A DNA stretch of 64,000 nt from Sinomonas sp. P10A9 (GTDB lineage Bacteria > Actinomycetota > Actinomycetes > Actinomycetales > Micrococcaceae): the NCBI RefSeq assembly GCF_041022165.1, contig NZ_CP163302.1:1-64000 (forward strand), given 5' to 3'. The notes beneath the pieces were generated by a model. The model had not been told where the DNA came from. It ran no database searches and was given only the letters and a program-made list of their open reading frames with translations. Positions 35,084 to 43,790 of the stretch are shown piece by piece (positions within the stretch are counted from its first letter, which is position 1; each line of letters starts with the position of its first letter). Both the position numbers and the translations under genes were made by a program.

Positions 35084-36544
35084 ATGAAGTTGCTGTCGGG
35101 GCTCGCCGCGGCTGTTATGTTCGCCGGTGCGGTTCTCGCCTCTGTGCTCGGAGGCTTGGCCCCGCCTGCCGCGCTCGCCGTGTCGCCGAGCGAGGTGGTG
35201 GTCGAGGACACGGCCGGCGCACTGTACCGACCGCAGCTTGATCCCGCGCTCGCCGGGATCTCGTTCTATGTGCCCACCAAGGTTGTCGTGTTCACCCGTG
35301 CAGGACAGGCCGGTGACAACCTCAACGAGGCCGTGCTGCAGTTCGCACGGGCGAACCACCCTGAGTGGATCAGTGCGGACGGGCAGAAGTGGGCCGACGG
35401 GCTGTTCATCTTCGCCCTCGACACCACCGGCCGGAAGGTCGGGACATACTTCGGCGAGGATCGCAAGGTGGGCCCGGCCCAGGAGAAGGCGATCCAGGAC
35501 GATACGAAGGACCTGTTCCGGACGGCCCAGTGGACCGATGGGACGATCGCCGGGGTGAAGTCTGCCGCGTCCCGGATTGGGCGGCCGTGGTACCTCTCTC
35601 CGGCCGCCTTCATCACCGAAGGGGCTGTCGGGCTCGTGGTCCTCGGCGGCGTCGGCACCTGGATCGGGGTACGGGGGTGGCGGCGAAGGAAGTTCGCCGA
35701 GGCTCTGGAAGCGGGCGATCGCTCGTATTCGTCCGTGACGCTCAAGCTCGACGAGACCGAGCTCAATGCCTCGACCATTCCGGAATCGTCTTCGTACGGC
35801 GGCCTAGTCCTCGAGCGCTGGCACAGCTTCAGGGCACAGCATCGGGAGGCGACCGAGCTGAGGGACCAGCTCACAGGCCTTCGGCCCGCCGACCGCTCAA
35901 CCTCGAAGTACGTCAAGGAGGCACGGCGCTATGAGGAGATCGCGGAGACCCTCGACGGCCTCGACGATGCGATCGCCGACACGAACTCGATCCTCACGAT
36001 GGACTCGCGGTGGCGTGCGGCCTGGCGCAACCAGACGGCCGAGCTGACGGAGCAGCTGGACGGGATCGACGGCATGCTCCAGGCGAAGCACACCGCCGGT
36101 TCGCCTGAGACCGCAGAAGCGGTCCGCGCTGAAGCCACCCGCGCACGCGCGGACCTCGAGCGGCTCGGAGCAGGCCTCGAGGACCGTTCCGTCACGCCGG
36201 AGGGCGCCCTCGACGGGCTGAAGTTCGCGCGCGAGCGCATCGGCGAGGCCCTCGACCGCCACGCCGAGGCGGTGATCCGCGACCACGCGAAGACCGACAA
36301 GGAGCGGGATCTCATGCGCCAGAAGCTCGACGCGTCGAGGCGGACGTGGAGGACCACGCACCGCACCCAGGGCAGCATCCTCGACGTCGCGTACCCGCAG
36401 CTGCCCGTGATCAGCATTGTGAGCTTCAGCAGCGGGATCAACTCGGGCTACTCCGCCGTGGACTCGGCACGGTCATCCTCGACCACCGGCTATGGCGGCA
36501 GCGGCGGGAGCTTCTCAGGCTCGGGGAGCTCGTCCGGCTTCTGA
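35084..36544 (+). CDS. DUF5129-type exported membrane protein
   Basis: 486 residues. Signal peptide 1-33 (MKLLSGLAAAVMFAGAV), then an extracytoplasmic TPM-like region (about 35-165: VVVEDTAGALYRPQLD), one membrane helix (about 181-198) followed by WRRRKF, a long charged coiled-coil part (about 225-425), and a Gly/Ser-rich end (GYGGSGGSFSGSGSSSGF). Architecture fits DUF5129 proteins of Micrococcaceae. Function unknown; the TPM-like part suggests envelope work. The Gly/Ser tail is similar to those of other TPM proteins. Confidence 0.8.
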   Translation: MKLLSGLAAAVMFAGAVLASVLGGLAPPAALAVSPSEVVVEDTAGALYRPQLDPALAGISFYVPTKVVVFTRAGQAGDNLNEAVLQFARANHPEWISADGQKWADGLFIFALDTTGRKVGTYFGEDRKVGPAQEKAIQDDTKDLFRTAQWTDGTIAGVKSAASRIGRPWYLSPAAFITEGAVGLVVLGGVGTWIGVRGWRRRKFAEALEAGDRSYSSVTLKLDETELNASTIPESSSYGGLVLERWHSFRAQHREATELRDQLTGLRPADRSTSKYVKEARRYEEIAETLDGLDDAIADTNSILTMDSRWRAAWRNQTAELTEQLDGIDGMLQAKHTAGSPETAEAVRAEATRARADLERLGAGLEDRSVTPEGALDGLKFARERIGEALDRHAEAVIRDHAKTDKERDLMRQKLDASRRTWRTTHRTQGSILDVAYPQLPVISIVSFSSGINSGYSAVDSARSSSTTGYGGSGGSFSGSGSSSGF

Positions 36545-36586
36545 GCGGCGAAGCGCGGACTCCGAGCCCGACCTCTGCCGCGGGTC

Positions 36587-36605
36587 CGGCACCGATCCGG
36601 TGCCG
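36587..36605. terminator. Short hairpin after the DUF5129 gene
   Basis: Stem CGGCACCG / CGGTGCCG with loop ATC, between convergent genes. No T-run, so termination strength is uncertain. The stem resembles the core of the tRNA-Ala terminator. Confidence 0.5.
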
Positions 36606-36648
36606 AATCGGAGCGCCCGGAGACCGAGCAGCCGAGCTTCGAGCGGGC

Positions 36649-37914
36649 CTATGCCCTCTGGAAGCGCAGGATCCGCTCGATCGCTGACTCGACTGCCGCC
36701 TGCCCGGCCGCGAAGGAAAGCCGGACCGCACGCCCGCCGTGGACGGCGTCGAAGTCCGTGCCCGGAACGAGGGCCACGCCCTCCGCCTCGAGCAGTGCGC
36801 GGCAGTATTCCCGCGAGTCCCCAAACCGTTCGAGCTGGGCGCCGAGCTCGGCATACAGGTAGAACGCGCCGTCAGCGGGGGCGGCCGGGCCCCAGCCGAG
36901 GGCCGGAAGCGCGTCGAGCAGCGTCTGGCGCGTCTGGGCGTACCCGGCGACCCACGCGTCGGCCTGGGTGTACGAATCCGGGGTGAAGGCCTCCACTGCC
37001 GCGAGCTGGGACGGTGCCGGCGGGCACAGCGCCACGTTGCCGGCTAGCGCGTCCACCGCGCTCACCAGCTCCTTCGGCACCAGCATCCAGCCGAGCCGCC
37101 ACCCCGTCATGCCCCAGTACTTCGAGAAGCTCGAGATCACGATCGCCTCCCGGTCCAGCTCCCACGCGCACACGCCGCGGGGGCTGTGCTCGTCGGCGGT
37201 GACGGGATCGACGGGATCGACGGGATCGACGGAATCCGCCGAATCCGCCGGATCCGCGCCGGCGTAGGTGATGCCGTGGTAGATTTCGTCGCTCACGAGC
37301 CGCGCCCCGTTCGCCGCGCACCAGTCCGTCAGGGCCGCGAGCTCCGCGCGGCTGACCATGGTTCCGGTCGGGTTGGCGGGGGAGGCGAGGACGACCCCGG
37401 CGAGCGGCCCGCGTTCGGAGGCCGCGGCGTCGAGCATCGCGGGGGTGGGCTGGTAGCGGGTCTCGGGGCCGGCGTCGACCTCCACGACCTCGCACCCGAG
37501 CGCCGCGAGGATGTTCCGGTACGCGGGGTAGCCCGGACGGGCGAGCGCCACGCGGTCGCCGGCCTCGAAGGCCGCGAGGAACGAGAGCATGAACGCCCCG
37601 GAGGAGCCCGTGGTCACGGCGACCTGCCCGGGATCGACGTCGAGGCCGTACCAGCGGCGGTAGTGCCCCGCGATCGCAGCACGCAGTTCCGCGGTGCCGA
37701 GGGCGGGGGTGTACGTGAGGGGTCTGCCGGAGGCATGGATCTCGGCAGCCCGTGCCGAGACCGCAGCCGGGGCCCCGGCCGAGGGCTCCCCCGCGCACAG
37801 GCTCACGACGTCGCGTCCCTCGGCTCGCAGCGCGTCGACGCGGGCCAGGATGTCCATGACCGCGAACGGCGGCACCTGGGAGCGGGACGAGGCGGCGAGG
37901 CGGCGGAGGCTCAT
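36649..37914 (-). CDS. Class I/II PLP-dependent aminotransferase
   Basis: 421 residues from ATG 37914; further upstream ORF sequence is not conserved in style. Aspartate-aminotransferase-like: SLCAGEPSAGAP, SPANPTGTMVS, DEIYHGITYAG, and the PLP Lys in SSFSKYWGMTGWRLG (about residue 250). Between the last two is an unusual Asp-rich insert of about 20 residues encoded by a 9-bp repeat (37200-37258). Amino donor and acceptor unknown. Monocistronic. Confidence 0.88.
   Translation of the reverse strand: MSLRRLAASSRSQVPPFAVMDILARVDALRAEGRDVVSLCAGEPSAGAPAAVSARAAEIHASGRPLTYTPALGTAELRAAIAGHYRRWYGLDVDPGQVAVTTGSSGAFMLSFLAAFEAGDRVALARPGYPAYRNILAALGCEVVEVDAGPETRYQPTPAMLDAAASERGPLAGVVLASPANPTGTMVSRAELAALTDWCAANGARLVSDEIYHGITYAGADPADSADSVDPVDPVDPVTADEHSPRGVCAWELDREAIVISSFSKYWGMTGWRLGWMLVPKELVSAVDALAGNVALCPPAPSQLAAVEAFTPDSYTQADAWVAGYAQTRQTLLDALPALGWGPAAPADGAFYLYAELGAQLERFGDSREYCRALLEAEGVALVPGTDFDAVHGGRAVRLSFAAGQAAVESAIERILRFQRA
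37200..37258 (-). repeat. 9-bp tandem repeat in the aminotransferase gene
   Basis: About six 9-bp units of GACGGGATC and the variants GACGGAATC, CGCCGAATC, CGCCGGATC. On the coding strand they give DPADSADSVDPVDPVDPV. A likely slippage site, always in frame. Confidence 0.9.
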
Positions 37915-38037
37915 GCGCACCAGCCTCTCACGCCGTTCGGCTCCGCTACCCCAGCGATGGTCGGCTGACCGTGGGTCCCGGCCGTCTGTACCCACGGTTG
38001 GCCGACAATTGCCGGATGGCAGAGAGCCAGCGGAGGC

Positions 38038-38295
38038 TCAGGCCAGGCTCAGGAACATCTTCTCGAGCTCGGCCACGTCGCCGCCGCGCTCGGGGTTGGT
38101 GAGGCACTGCTGCAGGTTCGTGGCGATGATGGCGAAGCCAGCCTTGTCCACGGCGCTCGAGACCGCGGAGAGCTGGGTGATGATCGACTTGCAGTCCTGG
38201 CCCTCTTCGAGCATGCGGACTACGGCATTGAGCTGTCCCTGCGCACGCTTGAGCCGGTTGATGGCCGCCTTCATGGACTCGGGTTCCACGTTCAT
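38038..38295 (-). CDS. CsoR/CstR-family repressor, predicted persulfide sensor
   Basis: 85 residues from ATG 38295 (GAAGGAAG upstream). CsoR four-helix fold. Cys35 and Cys64 are 29 residues apart, as in copper CsoR and in CstR, but the copper-ligand His is replaced by Asn60 (TNLQQC). CstR from Staphylococcus shares this Cys pair without His and forms a disulfide or polysulfide bridge. Neighbouring rhodanese and TauE/SafE genes support a sulfur role. It is divergent from that operon and likely represses both. Confidence 0.85.
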   Translation of the reverse strand: MNVEPESMKAAINRLKRAQGQLNAVVRMLEEGQDCKSIITQLSAVSSAVDKAGFAIIATNLQQCLTNPERGGDVAELEKMFLSLA

Positions 38296-38343
38296 GGGTT
38301 CTTCCTTCTGTGGTTTGGGTGCCCCGAGAGGCACGTTCCAGTG

Positions 38344-38388
38344 TACCCCTCTGGGTATTTTGACATACCCCTAGGGGTATTGGATACT
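38344..38388 (+). promoter_or_regulatory. Promoter and CsoR/CstR operator for the sulfur operon
   Basis: TTGACA (38360-38365) and GATACT (38383-38388) are 17 bp apart. A perfect 16-bp palindrome ATACCCCTAGGGGTAT (38365-38380) fills the spacer. A second, imperfect site TACCCCTCTGGGTA lies at 38344-38357. GC-tract palindromes of this form are the known target of CsoR-family repressors; blocking by occupancy of the spacer is inferred. Confidence 0.88.
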
Positions 38389-38431
38389 CGAATCACGCAC
38401 AGATTGACCGGACCCCTCCCAGGAGCCACGC

Positions 38432-38737
38432 ATGATCGAGACCACCACCGCCCAGACGGCGGAAGCCGCCGACACCGTCCAGATCATCGACGTCCGCGAG
38501 GACTTCGAGGTCTCCGACGGCATGATCCCGGGCGCGCGCCACATCCCGATGGGCCAGATCCCCGGCCGTCTGGACGAGATCGACAAGTCGCGGCCGGTCC
38601 ACGTCGTGTGCCGCTCCGGCAACCGCAGCGGACGCGTTGCCGAGGCCCTCGGGCAGCTCGGTTACGACGTCTTCAGCGTGGCCGGCGGCATGATGCAGTG
38701 GCAGGCCGAGGGCCGCCCGCTCGTGCTCCCGGCGTGA
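38432..38737 (+). CDS. Rhodanese-domain sulfurtransferase
   Basis: 101-residue single rhodanese domain: IIDVREDFEVSDG, then the active loop CRSGNRS (Cys about residue 70) and VAGGMMQWQAEG. It transfers persulfide sulfur to thiols or other acceptors. First gene of the sulfur operon; its stop overlaps the TauE/SafE start (GTGA). Confidence 0.93.
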   Translation: MIETTTAQTAEAADTVQIIDVREDFEVSDGMIPGARHIPMGQIPGRLDEIDKSRPVHVVCRSGNRSGRVAEALGQLGYDVFSVAGGMMQWQAEGRPLVLPA

Positions 38738-39531
38738 CGGTGTTCGCCGCCGCACTCCCCGTCCTCGCCGCACTGGCGGTCGGGTCCGTGATCGGTCTCT
38801 TCGGCTCGGGAGGGGGCATCCTTGCCGTCCCGGCGTTCGTCCTCCTCGGTCTCGAGCCGCACGACGCCGTTGCCGCGTCGCTGCTCGTCGTCGCATCCGC
38901 CGCCGTGGTCGCCCTCATCGGTGGGGCGGCCAGGCACACCCGCTGGGGCATCGCGGCCACGTTCGCCGTCCTCGGTGCGCCGGCTGCGATGGCCGGTGCC
39001 GCCGTCGGCCGCGGAATCCCGGGACCGTACCTGCTCCTCGGCGTGGCTGCGCTCGCCGTGGCGGCGGCGGTCGCGTCGTACCGGCGCAAGCCCACGGCGG
39101 AAGGCGAGCTCACATGCTCGACAGGGAGCGCCGCGGAGCGGCTGCGATGCTGGGCGCCCAGCGCCCTCGCCGCCCTCGCCGTCGGCTTCCTGACCGGCCT
39201 GCTCGGCGTGGGCGGCGGCTTCCTCCTGACGCCCGTACTGCTGATTGCCCTGAGGATGCCGCTGCGGGCCGCCGCGGCGACGTCGCTGCCCGTCATCGCG
39301 GTCAACTCGATCGCGGGGCTCAGCCAGCACGGGGCGCAGCTCTTCCAGCCGGCTGGCACCGGTGTGCCCGTCGTGTTCCTGGCCGCGGCCGCGATTGTCG
39401 GTTCCCTGGTCGCAGCCCGTCTCGGCCGCAGGCTTCCGCCCAACATCCTGCAGCGGGCCTTCGTGGTCCTGCTCTCCGCGGTGGGCATGGGAACCGCGAT
39501 CGTCGGCACCACCGGACTGCTGGCCATCTGA
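38734..39531 (+). CDS. TauE/SafE-type sulfur anion exporter
   Basis: 265 residues from GTG 38734. Two-repeat membrane protein with about eight helices: the motifs GLFGSGGGILAVPAFVLL and GLLGVGGGFLLTPVLL, one per half, are diagnostic for TauE/SafE. The family moves sulfite or other sulfur anions. Between two rhodanese genes it likely removes sulfite or thiosulfate made by persulfide handling; this is inference from context. Confidence 0.9.
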   Translation: MTVFAAALPVLAALAVGSVIGLFGSGGGILAVPAFVLLGLEPHDAVAASLLVVASAAVVALIGGAARHTRWGIAATFAVLGAPAAMAGAAVGRGIPGPYLLLGVAALAVAAAVASYRRKPTAEGELTCSTGSAAERLRCWAPSALAALAVGFLTGLLGVGGGFLLTPVLLIALRMPLRAAAATSLPVIAVNSIAGLSQHGAQLFQPAGTGVPVVFLAAAAIVGSLVAARLGRRLPPNILQRAFVVLLSAVGMGTAIVGTTGLLAI

Positions 39532-39596
39532 GCCGCTGCCCCCACCGCACAGCCCCGTCCTTACACTCCACACTCCACCCACCCGAAAGGTCCGCC

Positions 39597-39923
39597 ATGG
39601 GATTCCTCAGCAAGCTCTTCGCCAAGCCGTACGCCACCGTCTCCGCGCAGCAGGCCCAGGACCTCGTCCGGGAGGGAGCCGTCCTCGCCGACGTCCGCAC
39701 CCCGGCCGAGTGGCGCCTCGGCCACGCACGCCGCGCCCACCACATGCCTCTCGACGCGCTCCCGACACGAATCACCGGCCTGCGTAAGGACCGGCCCGTC
39801 GTCGCCATTTGTGCGTCCGGCATCCGCTCGGCCGCTGCGGCCCGTCAGCTCGCGGCCGCGGGCATCACGGCCTACTCGGTGCGCGGGGGCATGGGCGCAT
39901 GGCGCGCGGCCGGCCTCGACTGA
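39597..39923 (+). CDS. Rhodanese-domain protein
   Basis: 108 residues, ATG 39597 after GAAAGG. One rhodanese domain with LADVRTPAEWRLGHA, active loop CASGIRSAA (Cys about residue 69) and RGGMGAWRAAGLD. The start FLSKLFAKPYATVSAQQ is typical for small rhodaneses in Cst-like operons. Third gene of the operon, 65 bp after TauE/SafE. Confidence 0.92.
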   Translation: MGFLSKLFAKPYATVSAQQAQDLVREGAVLADVRTPAEWRLGHARRAHHMPLDALPTRITGLRKDRPVVAICASGIRSAAAARQLAAAGITAYSVRGGMGAWRAAGLD

Positions 39924-39964
39924 AAGCCATGGTTTTCCCAGCGGCCGTTGGGTAAACTCGGAAC

Positions 39965-40030
39965 ACCCCGCGGGGTATCGGGGCATGGTGGGCTCCCCCC
40001 TTCCCACCATGTCCCGATACTCGGCGGGGT
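39965..40030. terminator. Long 28-bp-arm stem-loop after the sulfur operon
   Basis: Arms 39965-39992 and 40003-40030 pair at 25 of 28 positions (two of the three differences can form G-U), around a 10-nt pyrimidine-rich loop. Both strands would form it. It is longer than a usual terminator and has no T-run; termination is the simplest role, but a regulatory RNA structure or small mobile repeat is possible. Confidence 0.75.
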
Positions 40031-40102
40031 TTCCTTGTCCCAGCATCGGTCCACGCGCGGCGGCGGCTCCGTCGGGTGCAGCCGCAGGGTAGCGTGGGCG
40101 CC

Positions 40103-40924
40103 ATGCAGCAGGTTGCTCTTGTCACGGGCGCGTCGAGCGGGATCGGCGAGGCCACCGTCCGCTCCCTCCTGGGCGCGGGGTACACCGTCTACGCGGCGGC
40201 ACGCAGGGTCGAGCGGATGGAGGGCCTCGCGCACGACGGCGCCCTCATCCTCGCGCTCGACGTCACCGACGACGCCTCGCTCGCCGACGGCGTCCGCAAG
40301 GTCCTCGCGGAGGCCGGGCGCGTCGACGTCCTCGTGAACAACGCCGGGTACGGGTCGTTCGGCGCCCTAGAGGACGTCCCCCTCGATGAGGCGCGCCGCC
40401 AGTTCGACGTCAACGTCTTCGGGCTTGCGCGCCTCACCCAGCTTCTCCTGCCGGGCATGCGCGAGCGACGCTCGGGGACCATCGTGAACGTCTCCTCGAT
40501 CGGCGGTAAGTTCTACGAGCCGCTCGGATCCTGGTACCACGCGACGAAGTTCGCTGTGGAGGGACTCTCCGACTCGCTGCGGATCGAGCTGCGGAAGTTC
40601 GGCATCAGGGTGGTCGTGATCCAGCCGGGACCGATACTGTCCGAGTGGAGCGGGATCGCCCAGACCACGCTTCTGGCGGCCTCGGCAGGCGGCCCGTACG
40701 CGAACTCGGCACGCCGGGTGGCCGGGGTCCTCCAGACCGCAGACCGCCCCGGGGTGGGCTCGCCGCCCGCAGTCGTCGCGGACACGATCCTCCATGCCGT
40801 GCAGTCGCGGAGGCCGGCCCCACGATACCCGGTCGGCCGCGGCGCCAAGTTCCTCATGGCGCTCCGGCGAATCCTCCCCGACCGCGCGTTCGACCTCTTG
40901 GTGCGCGCCATCTACCGGCACTGA
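40103..40924 (+). CDS. Short-chain dehydrogenase/reductase
   Basis: 273 residues from ATG 40103. Classical SDR: TGASSGIGEAT (cofactor site), NNAGYG, Ser in VSSIGG, and YHATKFAVEGLSD (Tyr-x3-Lys). C-terminal RYPVGRGAKFLMALRRILPDR is like SDR proteins acting on retinol/steroid-type lipids. Substrate not identified. It ends 17 bp before the convergent proC gene, with no terminator between. Confidence 0.9.
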   Translation: MQQVALVTGASSGIGEATVRSLLGAGYTVYAAARRVERMEGLAHDGALILALDVTDDASLADGVRKVLAEAGRVDVLVNNAGYGSFGALEDVPLDEARRQFDVNVFGLARLTQLLLPGMRERRSGTIVNVSSIGGKFYEPLGSWYHATKFAVEGLSDSLRIELRKFGIRVVVIQPGPILSEWSGIAQTTLLAASAGGPYANSARRVAGVLQTADRPGVGSPPAVVADTILHAVQSRRPAPRYPVGRGAKFLMALRRILPDRAFDLLVRAIYRH

Positions 40925-40941
40925 CCGGTTCGGGACGCCGG

Positions 40942-41796
40942 TCAGCCGAGCCTGCGGGCCAAGGCCTCTGAGCGCTCGTGGGCCGCGCGCACAGCGTCCG
41001 CGATGATGGCGCACAGGCCGCGCTCGTCGAAGACGTCGATCGCTCCTCCGGTCGTCGTGTCCGGGCCGACGAAGGGCCCGAGGAGCGCCGCGGGATCGGC
41101 GCCCGGTTCGGCCAGCAGACGGCCCGCGCCGACAAGCGTCTGGCGGGCGATGTCGGCCGCGAGGCCGCGATCGAGCCCCAACCGAGTGCCGGCGTCGGCC
41201 ATCGCCAAGGCCAGGTAGAACGCGTAGGCGGGACCGGATCCGCTCACGGCGCTCACCACGTCGATGTGCTCCTCCGGTACCTCGACGACCAGCCCCAGAG
41301 CCGCGAGCAGCCCCTTCACGTGGTCGACCTGCTCCCGGGAGGCGCCAGTGCCCCCGCAGACGGCGATCACACCGCTGCCGAGACGCGAAGGGCTGTTCGG
41401 CAGCACACGGACCACGGGCTGACCCGGCGGCAGCAGATGCTCGAGCTGGCCGATCGTCACCGCCGCCGCCACGCTCACGACCACGGCCGAGTGCGGCAGA
41501 GCCGGGGCGATCTCGGTCGCGAGCGCTGACACGTCGACGGGCCGGACCCCGATGATCACGAGCGACGCATCGCCCACGGCCCGCCGGTTCGCGTCAGAGG
41601 TGTCGTCCGCCGCGAGGACGGTGATCCCGTAGTGGCCGGCCAGCTCCTCGGCGCGCCCGTGCCGCCTGACGGTGGCGGTGGCAGCCTCCTTCGGGAGGCC
41701 TGCGGCGAGGAGTCCGGCCAGGATGGCCTCGTTCATCGATCCGCACCCGAGGAAGGCAAGGTGATCCGTAGCAGCCAAGGTGTTCCTCACGATCAT
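40942..41796 (-). CDS. proC: Pyrroline-5-carboxylate reductase
   Basis: Last step of proline synthesis. 284 residues from ATG 41796. NADP motif AFLGCGSMNEAIL (about residue 14), VRVLPNSPSRLGSG, and the C-terminal catalytic helix SGSGPAYAFYLALAMADAG. Motif SP replaces the usual TP in the MPN(T/S)P loop. Paralogues exist in many actinobacteria, so it may not be the only reductase. Confidence 0.88.
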   Translation of the reverse strand: MIVRNTLAATDHLAFLGCGSMNEAILAGLLAAGLPKEAATATVRRHGRAEELAGHYGITVLAADDTSDANRRAVGDASLVIIGVRPVDVSALATEIAPALPHSAVVVSVAAAVTIGQLEHLLPPGQPVVRVLPNSPSRLGSGVIAVCGGTGASREQVDHVKGLLAALGLVVEVPEEHIDVVSAVSGSGPAYAFYLALAMADAGTRLGLDRGLAADIARQTLVGAGRLLAEPGADPAALLGPFVGPDTTTGGAIDVFDERGLCAIIADAVRAAHERSEALARRLG

Positions 41797-41894
41797 GCCT
41801 GCGCCCCGCACCCGGGAGCGGGGATGCGGGACGCAGGGACAGGGGATGGGTCAGCGTCCGTGGTGGTACGGGACGTGATTGGCGCGGGCTCGGA

Positions 41895-42866
41895 TCAGCT
41901 GGGCAGCTGGGAGGCCTTCGTGTACAGCGTGACCCTGTCGGCAGAGCCGTACGCGATGTCGCTGACGCCCCACTTCTTCAGGATCTTGGCGTAGGTTCCG
42001 TTGCTGACGATCTCCTTCATCGCAGCCTGCATCGCCGGGCCGAGGGTGCTGCCCTTCTTCAGGGCGATGCCCAGCTCGAGCGGCTGGTAGACGAACTTCT
42101 GGAGGGTGAGCGGGAGGCTCTGGGACTTGATCGCGTAGGCCATGGCGTCGGTTGTGGTGGCGGTGAGCTCGCTGCGGCCGTTGGAGACGGCGAGGAGCCG
42201 CGCGCCGTCGTCGGGATAGGTCTGCAGCGTGACCGCCGCCTTGCCGGCCTTGGCACAGTCGGCACTGGCCTGGTTGACCTGGTCGATGAAGTAGGAGCCG
42301 GAGAGGACGCCGACCGAGTGGCCGCACAGGTCGGTGGCACTCTCGACGGTGATGCCGCTGCCGGTCTTCGAGGCGAAGGAGGTGCCGACGGCGAACTCCG
42401 AGACGAAGTCGACCTGGGCGAGGCGGGGCTTGGTGACGCCGAAGTCGGCAGACGAGATGTCATACCGGCCGCTGCTGAGGCCCGGGATGAGCGAGTCGAA
42501 CGTGCCGACCGAGACGTTGTTCACCTTCACGCCCATGACCTCGCTGAGCGCGAGGACGATGTCGGGCTGGATGCCGACGAGCTGACCGTTCTCCTCGAAG
42601 TCCTGGGGCGCGAAGTCGTTGTAGATGCCATTCTGGATGGCCTTGTCCTTGACGTCTGCCGGCACGAGCGCCGTCACTGAGTCCACCGGCTTGAGCCCCC
42701 ACGTCGTGGTGACATTCGATGCGCCGGCGGCCGAGGCGTTGGCCGAGCTGTTGCTCCCGGCGTTGGACGTCGAGCCGGGATCGGAGCAGGCGGACAGTCC
42801 CAGGGCGGCGACGGCTGTGACTGCCGCGACGGTGAGGGAGGCGTGAAGGGAAGGGCGTCGGTACAT
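41895..42866 (-). CDS. Amino-acid ABC transporter substrate-binding lipoprotein
   Basis: 323 residues from ATG 42866 (GAAAGG upstream). Lipobox ALGLSAC (Cys about 27), a Ser/Asn/Ala linker, then a family-3 solute-binding domain (SBP_bac_3: GIQPDIVLALSEVMGVKV, PGLSSGRYDI). Likely ligand is a polar amino acid, from the family. Last gene of the operon: permease, ATPase, binding protein, with 117 bp before it. Confidence 0.9.
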   Translation of the reverse strand: MYRRPSLHASLTVAAVTAVAALGLSACSDPGSTSNAGSNSSANASAAGASNVTTTWGLKPVDSVTALVPADVKDKAIQNGIYNDFAPQDFEENGQLVGIQPDIVLALSEVMGVKVNNVSVGTFDSLIPGLSSGRYDISSADFGVTKPRLAQVDFVSEFAVGTSFASKTGSGITVESATDLCGHSVGVLSGSYFIDQVNQASADCAKAGKAAVTLQTYPDDGARLLAVSNGRSELTATTTDAMAYAIKSQSLPLTLQKFVYQPLELGIALKKGSTLGPAMQAAMKEIVSNGTYAKILKKWGVSDIAYGSADRVTLYTKASQLPS

Positions 42867-42983
42867 GGAAGAACCTTTCGAGTGAGTCTGGTCGGTCGTG
42901 CGGAGTCGGTCGGACATCGTCGTCGTGGCCGGGGAGGTGCGTGCGGGGCGGGTAGGAGCGGGCGGGTTGGAGCGGCGGGTGGG

Positions 42984-43790
42984 TCAGAGGACCTTGGAGA
43001 GGAATTCCCTCGTACGGGGCATCTGGGGGTTGAGCAGGACGTCGTGCGGGTGTCCGCGTTCGACGACGACCCCGCCGTCCATGAAGAGCACCGAGTCGGC
43101 GACCTCCCGGGCAAAACCCATCTCGTGGGTGACCACGACCATCGTCAGGCCCTCGCGGGCGAGGTCCTTCATCACGTCGAGGACTTCACCGACCAGCTCG
43201 GGGTCGAGCGCGGAGGTGGGCTCGTCGAACAGCATGACCCGGGGTTTCATCGCGAGGGCACGGGCGATCGCAACGCGCTGCTGCTGGCCCCCCGAGAGCT
43301 GGCGGGGGTAGTGGTGGGCCTTCTCGGCAAGGCCGACCTTCTCGAGCAGGGCCATGGCGGTGGCCTTGGCCTCCTTCGAATCCTGCTTGAGCACCCCTAC
43401 CGGGGACTCGATGATGTTCTGCAGGACGGTCATGTGCGGGAACAGATTGAAGGACTGGAAGACCATGCCCATCTTGGTCCGCTGCCGTGCGAGGAACTTC
43501 TCCGGCAGGGTGACGTACTTGTGTCCGTGCTGTCGGTAGCCCACGAGCTCGCCGTCCAGTTCGACCCGGCCGCCGTCGATCTCCTCGAGGTGGTTCATGC
43601 TGCGGAGCAGCGTGCTCTTGCCCGAGCCCGAGGGCCCGATGATGCACATCACCTCGCCTCGCTCGACGGTCAGGTCGACGCCCTTGAGGACCTCCAGGGG
43701 GCCGAAGCGCTTCTTGAGTCCGGTGACCCGGAGGACGACCTCGCGCGCGCCGGTCTCCCGGGCGGCCGGGGTGGTGGATGAGGCGGTCAT
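42984..43790 (-). CDS. Amino-acid ABC transporter ATPase (GlnQ-type)
   Basis: 268 residues from ATG 43790, overlapping the permease stop (ATGA), with AGGAGG upstream. Walker [11 protein letters not shown]-loop [12 protein letters not shown], signature [15 protein letters not shown], Walker [14 protein letters not shown], switch [10 protein letters not shown]. All hallmark of polar amino-acid uptake ATPases (GlnQ/HisP). Confidence 0.95.
   Translation of the reverse strand: MTASSTTPAARETGAREVVLRVTGLKKRFGPLEVLKGVDLTVERGEVMCIIGPSGSGKSTLLRSMNHLEEIDGGRVELDGELVGYRQHGHKYVTLPEKFLARQRTKMGMVFQSFNLFPHMTVLQNIIESPVGVLKQDSKEAKATAMALLEKVGLAEKAHHYPRQLSGGQQQRVAIARALAMKPRVMLFDEPTSALDPELVGEVLDVMKDLAREGLTMVVVTHEMGFAREVADSVLFMDGGVVVERGHPHDVLLNPQMPRTREFLSKVL

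Noticed and set aside
38341..38733. 130-residue N-terminal extension of TauE/SafE
   Set aside because: It is the shifted frame of the rhodanese gene and covers the promoter/operator. The GTG at 38734 overlaps the rhodanese stop and starts the first membrane helix.
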